Assembly: GCA_047975325.1 (NCBI GenBank)
Contig: JBKEDF010000067.1
Span: 1-35,562 of the forward strand
Direction of reading: 5' to 3'
Length of the DNA stretch: 35,562 bases
Source of the DNA: JBKEDF01 sp047975325
Lineage (GTDB): Bacteria; Pseudomonadota; Alphaproteobacteria; Rhodobacterales; Rhodobacteraceae
A program made the position numbers and the translations under genes. The notes beneath the pieces were generated by a model. The model was given only the letters and a program-made list of their open reading frames with translations, did not search any database and had not been told where the DNA came from. Below are positions 7,780-14,529 of this stretch, piece after piece (position 1 is the stretch's first letter; the number at the start of each line of letters is the position of its first letter).

Positions 7780-8256
7780 ATGAAACTGCATGAACTTTCG
7801 GATAATGATGGCGCTGCGCGCAAGCGCAAGCGTATTGGTCGTGGTCCCGGCTCCGGCACGGGCAAGACGGGTGGTCGCGGGATCAAGGGTCAGAAATCCC
7901 GTTCTGGCGTGGCGCTGAACGGCTATGAAGGTGGCCAGATGCCGCTTTATCGGCGCTTGCCGAAACGTGGCTTTACCAAGCCCAATGCCAAGAAATTCGC
8001 CGTCATCAATCTGGGCCTGATCCAGAAATTTGTCGATGCCGGAAAGCTTGATGCCAAGGCAGAGCTGAACGAGGATGCGCTGATTGCCGCAGGCCTGACC
8101 AAGCAGAAACTGGATGGGATCCGCATCCTTGCCAAGGGTGAGGTCAAGGCGAAGCTCAATCTGGTTGTCACCGGTGCATCAGCCTCTGCGATTGCGGCGG
8201 TGGAAAAGGCAGGCGGCTCGCTGAAACTGGCAGCCCCGGTGCCGGCGGCGGAATAA
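7780..8256 (+). CDS. rplO: 50S ribosomal protein L15
   Basis: Late-assembly large-subunit protein. The product is 158 residues from MKLHELSDNDGAARKRKRIG. It shows the glycine/basic extension GRGPGSGTGKTGGRGIKGQK and the conserved block GYEGGQMPLYRRLPKRGF. The open frame extends upstream to 7705 without L15 similarity; the AAGGAGA site (about 7766-7772) sets the start at 7780. It is separated from secY by 109 bases containing a terminator hairpin. Confidence 0.97.
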   Translation: MKLHELSDNDGAARKRKRIGRGPGSGTGKTGGRGIKGQKSRSGVALNGYEGGQMPLYRRLPKRGFTKPNAKKFAVINLGLIQKFVDAGKLDAKAELNEDALIAAGLTKQKLDGIRILAKGEVKAKLNLVVTGASASAIAAVEKAGGSLKLAAPVPAAE

Positions 8257-8303
8257 GAGGTTGTGAGCGGTCGCAAGACTGCTTACATCTCGTGCAACTC
8301 TTG

Positions 8304-8338
8304 CGCCGCCGACCGCGAGGCTGGTCTGGCGGCGTTTT
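8304..8338 (+). terminator. Terminator-like hairpin between rplO and secY
   Basis: CGCCGCC (8304-8310) pairs with GGCGGCG (8328-8334), extended inward by GACC (8311-8314) with GGTC (8323-8326), one bulged T and an 8-base loop. It is followed by TTTTCC. It should act as a terminator or attenuator ahead of secY, whose start is 28 bases downstream. Confidence 0.75.
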
Positions 8339-8365
8339 CCTTAGCGCCCTCGGAGTAAGGACGAC

Positions 8366-9724
8366 ATGGCATCTGCTGCGGAACAAATGGCCGCCAACCT
8401 GAGCTGGAGCGCACTCGGCAAGGCCACGGATCTTCGTCATCGTATCTTTTTCACCATCGGACTTCTGATTGTCTACCGGATCGGCACCTATATCCCCGTT
8501 CCGGGGATTGACGGGACCGCATTGCGGGAATTCATGGAAAGCCTTTCCACCGGGATTGGTGGGATGCTGAATATGTTCACCGGTGGGGCGATTTCCCGGA
8601 TGGGGATCTTCGCGCTGGGGATCATGCCCTATATCTCCGCCTCCATCATCGTGCAGCTTCTGGCGGCGATGGTTCCCTCGCTTGAACAGCTCAAGAAAGA
8701 GGGGGAACAGGGGCGCAAGAAGCTGAACCAATATACCCGCTACGGTACCGTGGCGCTGGCGGTATTCCAGGCATGGGGGATTGCGGTTTCGCTTGAATCC
8801 GGTGGGCTTGCGCATGATCCGGGGATGTTCTTTCGCGTGGCTTGCGTGATTACATTGGTTGGCGGGACGATGTTCCTGATGTGGCTTGGCGAACAGATTA
8901 CCGCGCGCGGTATCGGCAATGGTGTTTCGCTGATCATCTTCGTCGGTATCGTGGCGGAAATTCCCGCGGCACTTGCACAGTTCTTTAGTCAGGGTCGTTC
9001 CGGTGCGCTTTCGCCCCCCGTAATCATCGGGGTCATCGTGATGGTCGTGGTGGTGATCGGTTTTGTGGTGTTCATGGAACGGGCGCTGCGCAAGATCACG
9101 ATCCAGTATCCGCGTCGCCAACAGGGGATGAAGATCTATGAGGGCGGGTCGAGCCACCTGCCCATCAAGGTGAACCCGGCCAATGTGATCCCGGCTATCT
9201 TTGCCTCCTCCCTGTTGCTTTTGCCTGTAACGGTCTCAACCTTCTCGGGGCAGCAGACCGGGCCGATAATGTCGACCCTTCTGGCCTATTTCGGGCCGGG
9301 GCAGCCGCTCTATCTGCTGTTCTTCACGGTCATGATCGTGTTTTTCACCTATTTCTATACTCATAACGTGTCCTTCAAGACCGATGATGTGGCCGACAAC
9401 CTGAAGAACCAGAACGGGTTTGTTCCGGGTATCCGGCCAGGCAAGAAAACGGCGGAATATCTTGAATATGTGGTAAACCGTATCCTGGTGCTGGGCTCTG
9501 CCTATCTGGCGGCTGTCTGCCTGTTGCCCGAGTTCCTGCGAAACCAGTTTGCAATCCCCTTCTATTTCGGGGGAACCTCGGTTCTGATCGTGGTGTCGGT
9601 GACGATGGATACGATCAACCAGGTTCAGTCGCATCTGCTTGCGCATCAATATGAGGGGCTGATCGAAAGGTCACAGCTTCGCGGAAGGAAACGGTCGGGT
9701 TCACGTCGTCCGACACGGCGGTAA
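8366..9724 (+). CDS. secY: Preprotein translocase subunit SecY
   Basis: Central channel subunit of the Sec translocon in the inner membrane; with SecE, SecG and SecA it exports unfolded proteins and inserts membrane proteins. The 452-residue product has the usual length and about ten hydrophobic segments. Early signature RIGTYIPVPGIDGTALREFM; later GSSHLPIKVNPANVIPAIFA and the cytoplasmic-loop block NGFVPGIRPGKKTAEYL. A GGAGTAAGG site lies upstream of ATG 8366. It sits between rplO and adk, the standard position, but behind a terminator-like hairpin that may set its expression apart from the ribosomal genes. Confidence 0.98.
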   Translation: MASAAEQMAANLSWSALGKATDLRHRIFFTIGLLIVYRIGTYIPVPGIDGTALREFMESLSTGIGGMLNMFTGGAISRMGIFALGIMPYISASIIVQLLAAMVPSLEQLKKEGEQGRKKLNQYTRYGTVALAVFQAWGIAVSLESGGLAHDPGMFFRVACVITLVGGTMFLMWLGEQITARGIGNGVSLIIFVGIVAEIPAALAQFFSQGRSGALSPPVIIGVIVMVVVVIGFVVFMERALRKITIQYPRRQQGMKIYEGGSSHLPIKVNPANVIPAIFASSLLLLPVTVSTFSGQQTGPIMSTLLAYFGPGQPLYLLFFTVMIVFFTYFYTHNVSFKTDDVADNLKNQNGFVPGIRPGKKTAEYLEYVVNRILVLGSAYLAAVCLLPEFLRNQFAIPFYFGGTSVLIVVSVTMDTINQVQSHLLAHQYEGLIERSQLRGRKRSGSRRPTRR

Positions 9725-9733
9725 GGGGGGGTA

Positions 9734-10378
9734 ATGGCAAATATCATTCTGTTGGGGCCGCCGGGCGCGGGGAAGGGCACACAGGCAAAAAGGCTGGTCG
9801 AAGAACGGGGCATGGTCCAGCTTTCGACCGGTGACATGCTGCGCGAGGCAAAAAGTTCCGGCTCGGAAATGGGGCGCTGTGTTGCCGATGTGATGGAGCG
9901 GGGGGAACTGGTTACCGATGAGATCGTGATCGGGCTGATCCGCGAAAAGCTTGCCCAGGGGGGGAAGGGTTTCATCTTTGATGGCTTCCCGCGGACCCTG
10001 GCCCAGGCCGATGCACTTGGCGATCTGCTGTCGCAGCTTGGCCTCAGCCTTGATTCGGTCATTGAGATGCAGGTGGATGATGCGGCGCTGGTGGCGCGGA
10101 TCACCGGGCGTTTTACCTGTGGCAAATGTGGTGCCGTCTATCATGATGTGACCAACCCGACCAGGACAGAAGGAACCTGCGATGTCTGTGGTTCCGATCA
10201 GATGGTTCGGCGCGCGGATGACAATGAAGAAGCGCTGCGCACCCGCCTGATGGAATATTACAAGAAAACCTCACCCCTGCTGGGATATTACCATGCCAAG
10301 GGCAGTTTGCGCAGCGTGGACGGGCTGGGTGAGATGGATGCCGTGGCGGCGGCTATTGCGGCTGTTCTTGACAATTAG
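9734..10378 (+). CDS. adk: Adenylate kinase, zinc-binding LID type
   Basis: Interconverts ATP plus AMP and two ADP in the cytoplasm. The 214-residue product begins with the P-loop GPPGAGKGT (residues 8-16), followed by the AMP-binding block STGDMLREA and FDGFPRTLAQADAL. The LID domain has Cys129-x2-Cys132 and Cys149-x2-Cys152, a four-cysteine set expected to bind structural zinc. Strong AAGGGGGG site. The start lies 9 bases after secY, so the two are co-transcribed. The location is the usual secY-adk-rpsM order of alphaproteobacteria, with no infA or rpmJ between. Confidence 0.98.
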   Translation: MANIILLGPPGAGKGTQAKRLVEERGMVQLSTGDMLREAKSSGSEMGRCVADVMERGELVTDEIVIGLIREKLAQGGKGFIFDGFPRTLAQADALGDLLSQLGLSLDSVIEMQVDDAALVARITGRFTCGKCGAVYHDVTNPTRTEGTCDVCGSDQMVRRADDNEEALRTRLMEYYKKTSPLLGYYHAKGSLRSVDGLGEMDAVAAAIAAVLDN

Positions 10379-10399
10379 GGTTGATTCGGATTCCTGCCC

Positions 10400-10428
10400 T
10401 TGACGGGCGGTCGAAAAGCCCATATGGC
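10400..10428 (+). promoter_or_regulatory. Possible promoter upstream of rpsM
   Basis: TTGACG (10400-10405), a 17-base spacer and TATGGC (10423-10428) lie in the 186-base gap between adk and rpsM. The -35 fits the sigma-70 consensus well and the -10 only in part. It would give the alpha-operon genes their own promoter. Judged by eye only. Confidence 0.35.
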
Positions 10429-10564
10429 ACAGCGTCCCGCAAGGGAATCGTCCTGACGGGCGGATTTTCCGAAACGGAAAAATTGGACAGGGGGCGGATG
10501 CGCCGTCCCCTCGGTTGTGAAAAAAGGTTCTGGCACTACGGAACCGCAACGAAAGGAAGCACGC

Positions 10565-10933
10565 GTGGCACGTATTGCTGGCGTCAATATCCCGACGGGG
10601 AAACGCGTCCCCATCGCTTTGACTTATATCACCGGGATCGGTACCCGGTCCGCCCAACAGATCTGTGAGGCCTGCAAGATCGACGGCGCTCGTCGCGTGA
10701 ACGATCTGTCCGATGCCGAAGTTCTGGCGATCCGCGAACATATCGACGCGAATTATTCGGTTGAAGGCGATCTGCGTCGTGAAGTCACGATGAATATCAA
10801 GCGTCTGATGGATCTGGGTTGCTATCGCGGATTGCGCCATCGCCGCAACCTGCCGGTGCGTGGTCAGCGGACCCACACCAATGCCCGTACCCGCAAAGGC
10901 CCGGCAAAGGCCATTGCCGGCAAGAAGAAATAA
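10565..10933 (+). CDS. rpsM: 30S ribosomal protein S13
   Basis: Small-subunit head protein that forms inter-subunit bridges and contacts tRNA. From the GTG at 10565 the product is 122 residues, the family length, beginning MARIAGVNIPTGKR. It contains TYITGIGTRSAQQICEA (helix-hairpin-like), CYRGLRHRRNLPVRGQRTHT and a basic tail. An AAAGGA site lies upstream. The frame is open to 10517, but those extra residues are not S13-like. GTG initiation is the only unusual point. Confidence 0.95.
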   Translation: MARIAGVNIPTGKRVPIALTYITGIGTRSAQQICEACKIDGARRVNDLSDAEVLAIREHIDANYSVEGDLRREVTMNIKRLMDLGCYRGLRHRRNLPVRGQRTHTNARTRKGPAKAIAGKKK

Positions 10934-10945
10934 GGGGGCGCAGAG

Positions 10946-11335
10946 ATGGCACGCGACAAGACCCGCATGAAGCGCAAGGAACGCAAGAACATCGCCGCTG
11001 GTGTGGCGCATGTGAATTCGTCCTTCAACAATACCAAGATCCTGATTTCCGATGTGCAGGGCAATGCGATCTCCTGGTCCTCTTCGGGGACCATGGGGTT
11101 CAAGGGTTCCCGCAAATCGACCCCTTATGCTGCGCAGATGGCGGCTGAGGACGCTGCCCGCAAGGCGCAGGAGCATGGCGTCAAGACGTTGGAAGTTCAG
11201 GTTCAGGGGCCCGGATCGGGCCGTGAATCGGCGCTGCGCGCACTGGCTGCTGCCGGGCTGAACATTACTTCGATCCGGGATGTCACGCCGCTTGCACATA
11301 ACGGTTGCCGTCCGCCGAAACGCCGCCGCGTTTAA
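10946..11335 (+). CDS. rpsK: 30S ribosomal protein S11
   Basis: Platform protein of the small subunit, contacting mRNA in the exit channel. The 129-residue product has the family signature VHATFNNT-like stretch VNSSFNNTKILISD, the block WSSSGTMGFKGSRKSTPYAA, and the terminal motif DVTPLAHNGCRPPKRRRV. AAGGGGG lies ahead of the ATG. It starts 12 bases after rpsM and is followed by 118 bases before rpoA. Confidence 0.98.
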   Translation: MARDKTRMKRKERKNIAAGVAHVNSSFNNTKILISDVQGNAISWSSSGTMGFKGSRKSTPYAAQMAAEDAARKAQEHGVKTLEVQVQGPGSGRESALRALAAAGLNITSIRDVTPLAHNGCRPPKRRRV

Positions 11336-11350
11336 GGCAATATGAATTTG

Positions 11351-11383
11351 CCGGGCCATGCAGAGGATTGCGGGGCCCGGTTT
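11351..11383 (+). terminator. Weak hairpin between rpsK and rpoA
   Basis: CCGGGCC (11351-11357) can pair with GGCCCGG (11374-11380) across a 16-base loop, followed by only three T. It could act as a weak attenuator or as an RNA-processing element ahead of rpoA. The long loop and short T-run keep confidence low. Confidence 0.35.
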
Positions 11384-11453
11384 CGGCATTTCTGATCCTC
11401 GGGCGTCTGCAGCTTTTGGACATGGGCAGCAGACAGGTATGGAGGCAAGACGC

Positions 11454-12470
11454 ATGATCCATAAGAATTGGGCAGAGCTCATCAAACCGACGCAACTGGC
11501 AATCAAGCCGGGTGCCGATACGCATCGCAGCGCGACGGTTGTCGCCGAGCCGCTGGAACGGGGTTTCGGCCTGACGCTGGGCAATGCCCTGCGCCGGGTG
11601 CTGATGTCTTCGTTGCAGGGGGGCGCGATCACCAGCGTGCAGATCGACAATGTGCTGCACGAATTTTCCTCGGTGGCCGGTGTTCGGGAAGACGTGACCG
11701 ATATCGTTCTCAATCTCAAGGGCGTGGCCCTGAAGATGGAAGTCGAAGGACCGAAGCGGTTGTCGATTTCGGCCAAGGGACCCGGTGTCGTGACGGCGGG
11801 TGATATTGCCGAAACCAACGGAATCACCATCCTGAACAAGGAACATGTGATTTGCCATCTTGATGACGGCGCCGATGTGTTCATGGAACTGACGGTGAAT
11901 ACCGGCAAGGGCTACGTCTCGGCCGACAAGAACCGTCCCGAAGATGCGCCGATCGGCCTTATCCCGATCGATGCGATCTATTCACCGGTCAAGAAAGTGT
12001 CCTATGAAGTCTCTCCGACCCGTGAGGGCCAGGTGCTGGACTATGACAAGCTGACCATGAAGATTGAAACCGATGGGTCGCTTTCACCTGAGGATGCCGT
12101 GGCCTATGCCGCGCGGATCCTGCAGGATCAGCTTTCGGTATTCGTCAACTTCGATGAACCCGAATCGGCCACCCGTGCGGATGCCGATGACGGGCTGGAA
12201 TTCAATCCGCTGCTTCTGAAGAAAGTGGATGAACTGGAATTGTCGGTCCGTTCGGCCAATTGCCTGAAGAACGACAATATCGTTTATATCGGCGATCTGA
12301 TCCAGAAGACCGAAGCGGAGATGCTGCGCACCCCGAATTTCGGCCGCAAGTCGCTTAATGAGATCAAGGAAGTGCTTTCGGGCATGGGACTTCACCTTGG
12401 CATGGATGTCGAGGATTGGCCGCCGGAAAATATCGAGGATCTCGCCAAGCGCTTCGAAGATCAGTTCTGA
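11454..12470 (+). CDS. rpoA: RNA polymerase alpha subunit
   Basis: Scaffold for RNA polymerase assembly and contact point for promoters and activators. The product is 338 residues from MIHKNWAELIKPTQL. The N-terminal dimerisation domain carries PLERGFGLTLGNALRRVLMS (about residues 33-52). The C-terminal domain has the DNA-binding elements LELSVRSANCLK and NFGRKSLNEIKEVL, including the arginine, asparagine and glycine used for UP-element contact. GGAGG upstream fixes the start; an in-frame extension to 11358 is not RpoA-like. A stable UUCG hairpin follows the stop, before rplQ. Confidence 0.98.
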   Translation: MIHKNWAELIKPTQLAIKPGADTHRSATVVAEPLERGFGLTLGNALRRVLMSSLQGGAITSVQIDNVLHEFSSVAGVREDVTDIVLNLKGVALKMEVEGPKRLSISAKGPGVVTAGDIAETNGITILNKEHVICHLDDGADVFMELTVNTGKGYVSADKNRPEDAPIGLIPIDAIYSPVKKVSYEVSPTREGQVLDYDKLTMKIETDGSLSPEDAVAYAARILQDQLSVFVNFDEPESATRADADDGLEFNPLLLKKVDELELSVRSANCLKNDNIVYIGDLIQKTEAEMLRTPNFGRKSLNEIKEVLSGMGLHLGMDVEDWPPENIEDLAKRFEDQF

Positions 12471-12475
12471 TTTGC

Positions 12476-12497
12476 CGGGGGCGGTTCGCCGCCCCCG
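12476..12497 (+). other. UUCG-capped hairpin between rpoA and rplQ
   Basis: CGGGGGCGG (12476-12484) pairs perfectly with CCGCCCCCG (12489-12497) around a TTCG tetraloop. No T-run follows, so it is probably not a terminator. It may protect the rpoA mRNA end or mark a processing site that sets RpoA and L17 levels separately. Confidence 0.7.
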
Positions 12498-12590
12498 CAG
12501 GACAAGACCCCGGGCAATCCCGCCCCAACGACGCCGGGTCCAACGCAAGCCCGGCAACACAAAGTAAAAATGCAAATTAGGAGTTAACCC

Positions 12591-13007
12591 ATGCGTCACG
12601 CCCGCGGATACCGCCGCCTCAACAGAACCCATGAGCACCGCAAGGCGCTGTTCTCCAACATGGCCGGTTCATTGATCGAACATGAACAGATCAAGACGAC
12701 ACTGCCCAAGGCCAAGGAATTGCGCCCGGTGATCGAAAAGCTGATCACGCTGGCCAAGCGTGGTGATCTGCACGCCCGCCGTCAGGCTGCGGCGCAGCTC
12801 AAGGAAGTCAAGGATGTCAAGAAACTCTTTGAGGTTCTCGGTCCGCGCTACAAGGATCGTCAGGGCGGCTATGCCCGAGTGCTGAAGGCCGGCTTCCGCT
12901 ATGGTGACATGGCCCCGATGGCAATTATCGAATTGGTTGATCGTGATCCGGCTGCAAAAGGGGCCGCCGATAAGGCACGAGTCGAATCTGAAGAGGCCGA
13001 GGCCTGA
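12591..13007 (+). CDS. rplQ: 50S ribosomal protein L17
   Basis: Large-subunit protein near the exit tunnel. The 138-residue product begins MRHARGYRRLNRTHEHRKAL and has SLIEHEQIKTTLPKAKELRPVIEKLITLAK, split here as two adjacent family blocks, then RQGGYARVLKAGFRYGDMAPMAIIELVDR. AGGAG site upstream. It is 120 bases after rpoA. It is the last gene of the ribosomal cluster and is followed by a clear terminator. Confidence 0.98.
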   Translation: MRHARGYRRLNRTHEHRKALFSNMAGSLIEHEQIKTTLPKAKELRPVIEKLITLAKRGDLHARRQAAAQLKEVKDVKKLFEVLGPRYKDRQGGYARVLKAGFRYGDMAPMAIIELVDRDPAAKGAADKARVESEEAEA

Positions 13008-13049
13008 TTCCACCTCGTTTTTCGGCCTTTGGATTGGCTGAAATGCCTA

Positions 13050-13076
13050 AAAAGCCCGCTTTATTAGCGGGCTTTT
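13050..13076 (+). terminator. Terminator ending the ribosomal cluster
   Basis: AAAAGCCCGCT (13050-13060) pairs with AGCGGGCTTTT (13066-13076) around TTATT. The A-rich left arm and T-rich right arm give an intrinsic terminator that could work in both directions. It separates rplQ from the luxR leader. Confidence 0.88.
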
Positions 13077-13202
13077 CGCGTAATGGTAGAAACATGAAAT
13101 GAAGATACAATTTTTATAAACCAATTCTTAAGTCTATTACTGGCAGATCCTTAAATATGGCATTAGGGTTGAGTTACTCAACAGTAGAAGCTGTGTTGGT
13201 TG
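13077..13202 (+). promoter_or_regulatory. AT-rich luxR leader with palindromes
   Basis: The stretch is strikingly AT-rich: in 13081-13140 only 14 of 60 bases are G or C. It holds a perfect 15-bp palindrome GTTGAGTTACTCAAC (13168-13182) and, overlapping it, an imperfect dyad CAACAGTAGAAGCTGTGTTG (13179-13198). These end 4 bases before the luxR ATG. They could be the binding site of this LuxR (autoregulation) or an RNA fold masking the start. They do not match the classical 20-bp lux box. A TATAAA (13115-13120) may be a -10 element but has no good -35. Confidence 0.45.
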
Positions 13203-13814
13203 ATGACGACGAAAGAGAATCTTGCCCACTTATATGGGGAATTAGCGGCCCTTGCACCTGAAGGATATGCCGTTGGTCTCCATATTCGTTACGCAACTCC
13301 CCTGATCTACCTTAGTAAGTACCCAGCCGACTGGGTCGAGTACTATAATGCGAATTCCTACTATCTTCGTGATCCTCTCGTGTTCTGGTGTATCGGAACG
13401 ACGGGGACCGCAAGGTGGAGCGAAATTCCACTTCCCGATCCATTTGGTGTTCTCAAAAAGGCCGCCGCGCATAACATGAGTTATGGCGCCGTGTCGTCCT
13501 ATGGACCAATCACGTCCCGTTCCATGACGGGCGCCTGCCGGTCCGATCGTGAGTTTACCGATGACGAATTGCTGATTTTGGCGGATATAACCGCGCGCAT
13601 GCATGCTGCGGCAAAACCGTCTTCCGAACTGACAAAGGCACAGATCGAAGCGCTGCAATGCATCGCGAATGGGGACCGGCACACAGCTGCCGCAGCAAAA
13701 CTGGGGATATCGGAAAGTGCGTTAAAGGCTCGGTTGTCTTCTGCTCGTACACGGCTGGAAGCCCGTACGACATCAGAAGCCGTGAAAAAGGCACGAGAAT
13801 ACAGATTGCTCTAG
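13203..13814 (+). CDS. LuxR-family acyl-homoserine-lactone receptor
   Basis: Transcription factor expected to bind an acyl-homoserine lactone and then DNA. The product is 203 residues from ATG 13203. The N-terminal domain keeps W44, Y48, D57, P58 and W72, with exactly the spacing of TraR W57, Y61, D70, P71 and W85, so the signal pocket looks intact. The C-terminal helix-turn-helix (about residues 142-190) starts SELTKAQIEALQCIANG; the otherwise near-invariant glutamate of LTxxE is glutamine (Q147), while L151 and G157 are kept. It is shorter than TraR/LuxR (about 234-250). No clear Shine-Dalgarno is visible. Base composition is near 50 percent GC in the lines counted, lower than the neighbours, suggesting acquisition. 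luxI follows 53 bases later. Confidence 0.9.
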   Translation: MTTKENLAHLYGELAALAPEGYAVGLHIRYATPLIYLSKYPADWVEYYNANSYYLRDPLVFWCIGTTGTARWSEIPLPDPFGVLKKAAAHNMSYGAVSSYGPITSRSMTGACRSDREFTDDELLILADITARMHAAAKPSSELTKAQIEALQCIANGDRHTAAAAKLGISESALKARLSSARTRLEARTTSEAVKKAREYRLL

Positions 13815-13867
13815 CTGGGGTGTTTGGCTCCCTCTGAACGGTTTTCATGTCCAGAAGGAGACAAAAA

Positions 13868-14455
13868 ATGGAAGTAACAACGCTGTCTTTCGACAATATG
13901 CACAATCATGGGGAGTTGTTCGCAAACTTGCTTCGCGCAAGACATCAGGCGTTCATCGTGCACAACAAATGGGATCTGCCTCAGGCCGACGGCATGGAGT
14001 TCGATCAATATGACACTCCGGCAAGCCGCTGGGTGGCCGTGCATGAAAACGGCCGTGTTCTGGCCGGGATCCGCCTGACCCCGACAACGCATCGTTGCGG
14101 GATCTACAGCTATATGATTCGCGACGCGCAGCTGGGTCTGCTCGACACGATCCCGCAAAACCTGCTTTATGATGAGGCGCCGGTTGGTGACCATATCTGG
14201 GAAAGCAGCCGGGTTTTCGTATCGGAATCCGTCCCTGCGCGCGAACGGCTGCGGGTTCAGCTCCAGCTCCGTCAGGAGATGGTGAGTTCCGCGCGCCAGC
14301 TTGGGGCGACTTCCGTTCTGGGGCTGATCCCGGAAGCATCACGCCGGATCGGGCGCCGGGTTGGCCTGGAATGTGAACAGGCCGGGCCGATTCTCGATTT
14401 TGACGGGTTGCCTTGTGTTTGCGTGACGATCAACATGGCATCAAAGATGCATTGA
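13868..14455 (+). CDS. LuxI-family acyl-homoserine-lactone synthase
   Basis: Makes an acyl-homoserine lactone from S-adenosylmethionine and an acyl-ACP or acyl-CoA. The product is 195 residues from the ATG at 13868, which has a strong AGAAGGAG site at 13853-13860; the ATG at 13847 lies before that site and is rejected. All hallmark residues are present: R25, F29, W35, E44, D46, D49, R69, and E112 with R115 in the block WESSRVFV. Acyl-chain specificity cannot be read from the sequence. Paired with the LuxR gene just upstream, it forms a likely self-contained quorum-sensing circuit. A GC-rich hairpin follows the stop. Confidence 0.95.
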   Translation: MEVTTLSFDNMHNHGELFANLLRARHQAFIVHNKWDLPQADGMEFDQYDTPASRWVAVHENGRVLAGIRLTPTTHRCGIYSYMIRDAQLGLLDTIPQNLLYDEAPVGDHIWESSRVFVSESVPARERLRVQLQLRQEMVSSARQLGATSVLGLIPEASRRIGRRVGLECEQAGPILDFDGLPCVCVTINMASKMH

Positions 14456-14479
14456 ACCATGTTGGTATCAATTGCAGCG

Positions 14480-14508
14480 GCGCCGCCGGGACGCCATATC
14501 GGCGGCGC
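14480..14508 (+). other. GC-rich hairpin between luxI and the protease gene
   Basis: GCGCCGCC (14480-14487) pairs perfectly with GGCGGCGC (14501-14508) around 13 bases. AAACC follows rather than a T-run, so it is not a typical intrinsic terminator; it may protect the luxI mRNA end. Confidence 0.5.
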
Positions 14509-14529
14509 AAACCGTTGCAAGAGGGTAAG

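Noticed and set aside
10271..11908. Very long open frame (545 codons) on the minus strand
   Set aside because: It lies opposite adk, rpsM, rpsK and rpoA, whose products are certain. Its translation is low-complexity and has no family features; GC-rich codon structure makes such shadows common.
13815..13867. lux box in front of luxI
   Set aside because: No dyad symmetry of lux-box length was found in the short luxR-luxI gap; luxI is more likely read through from luxR.
13847..13867. Earlier ATG for luxI
   Set aside because: It lies ahead of the strong AGAAGGAG site; that site is spaced correctly for the ATG at 13868, and the LuxI hallmark residues then take their usual positions.
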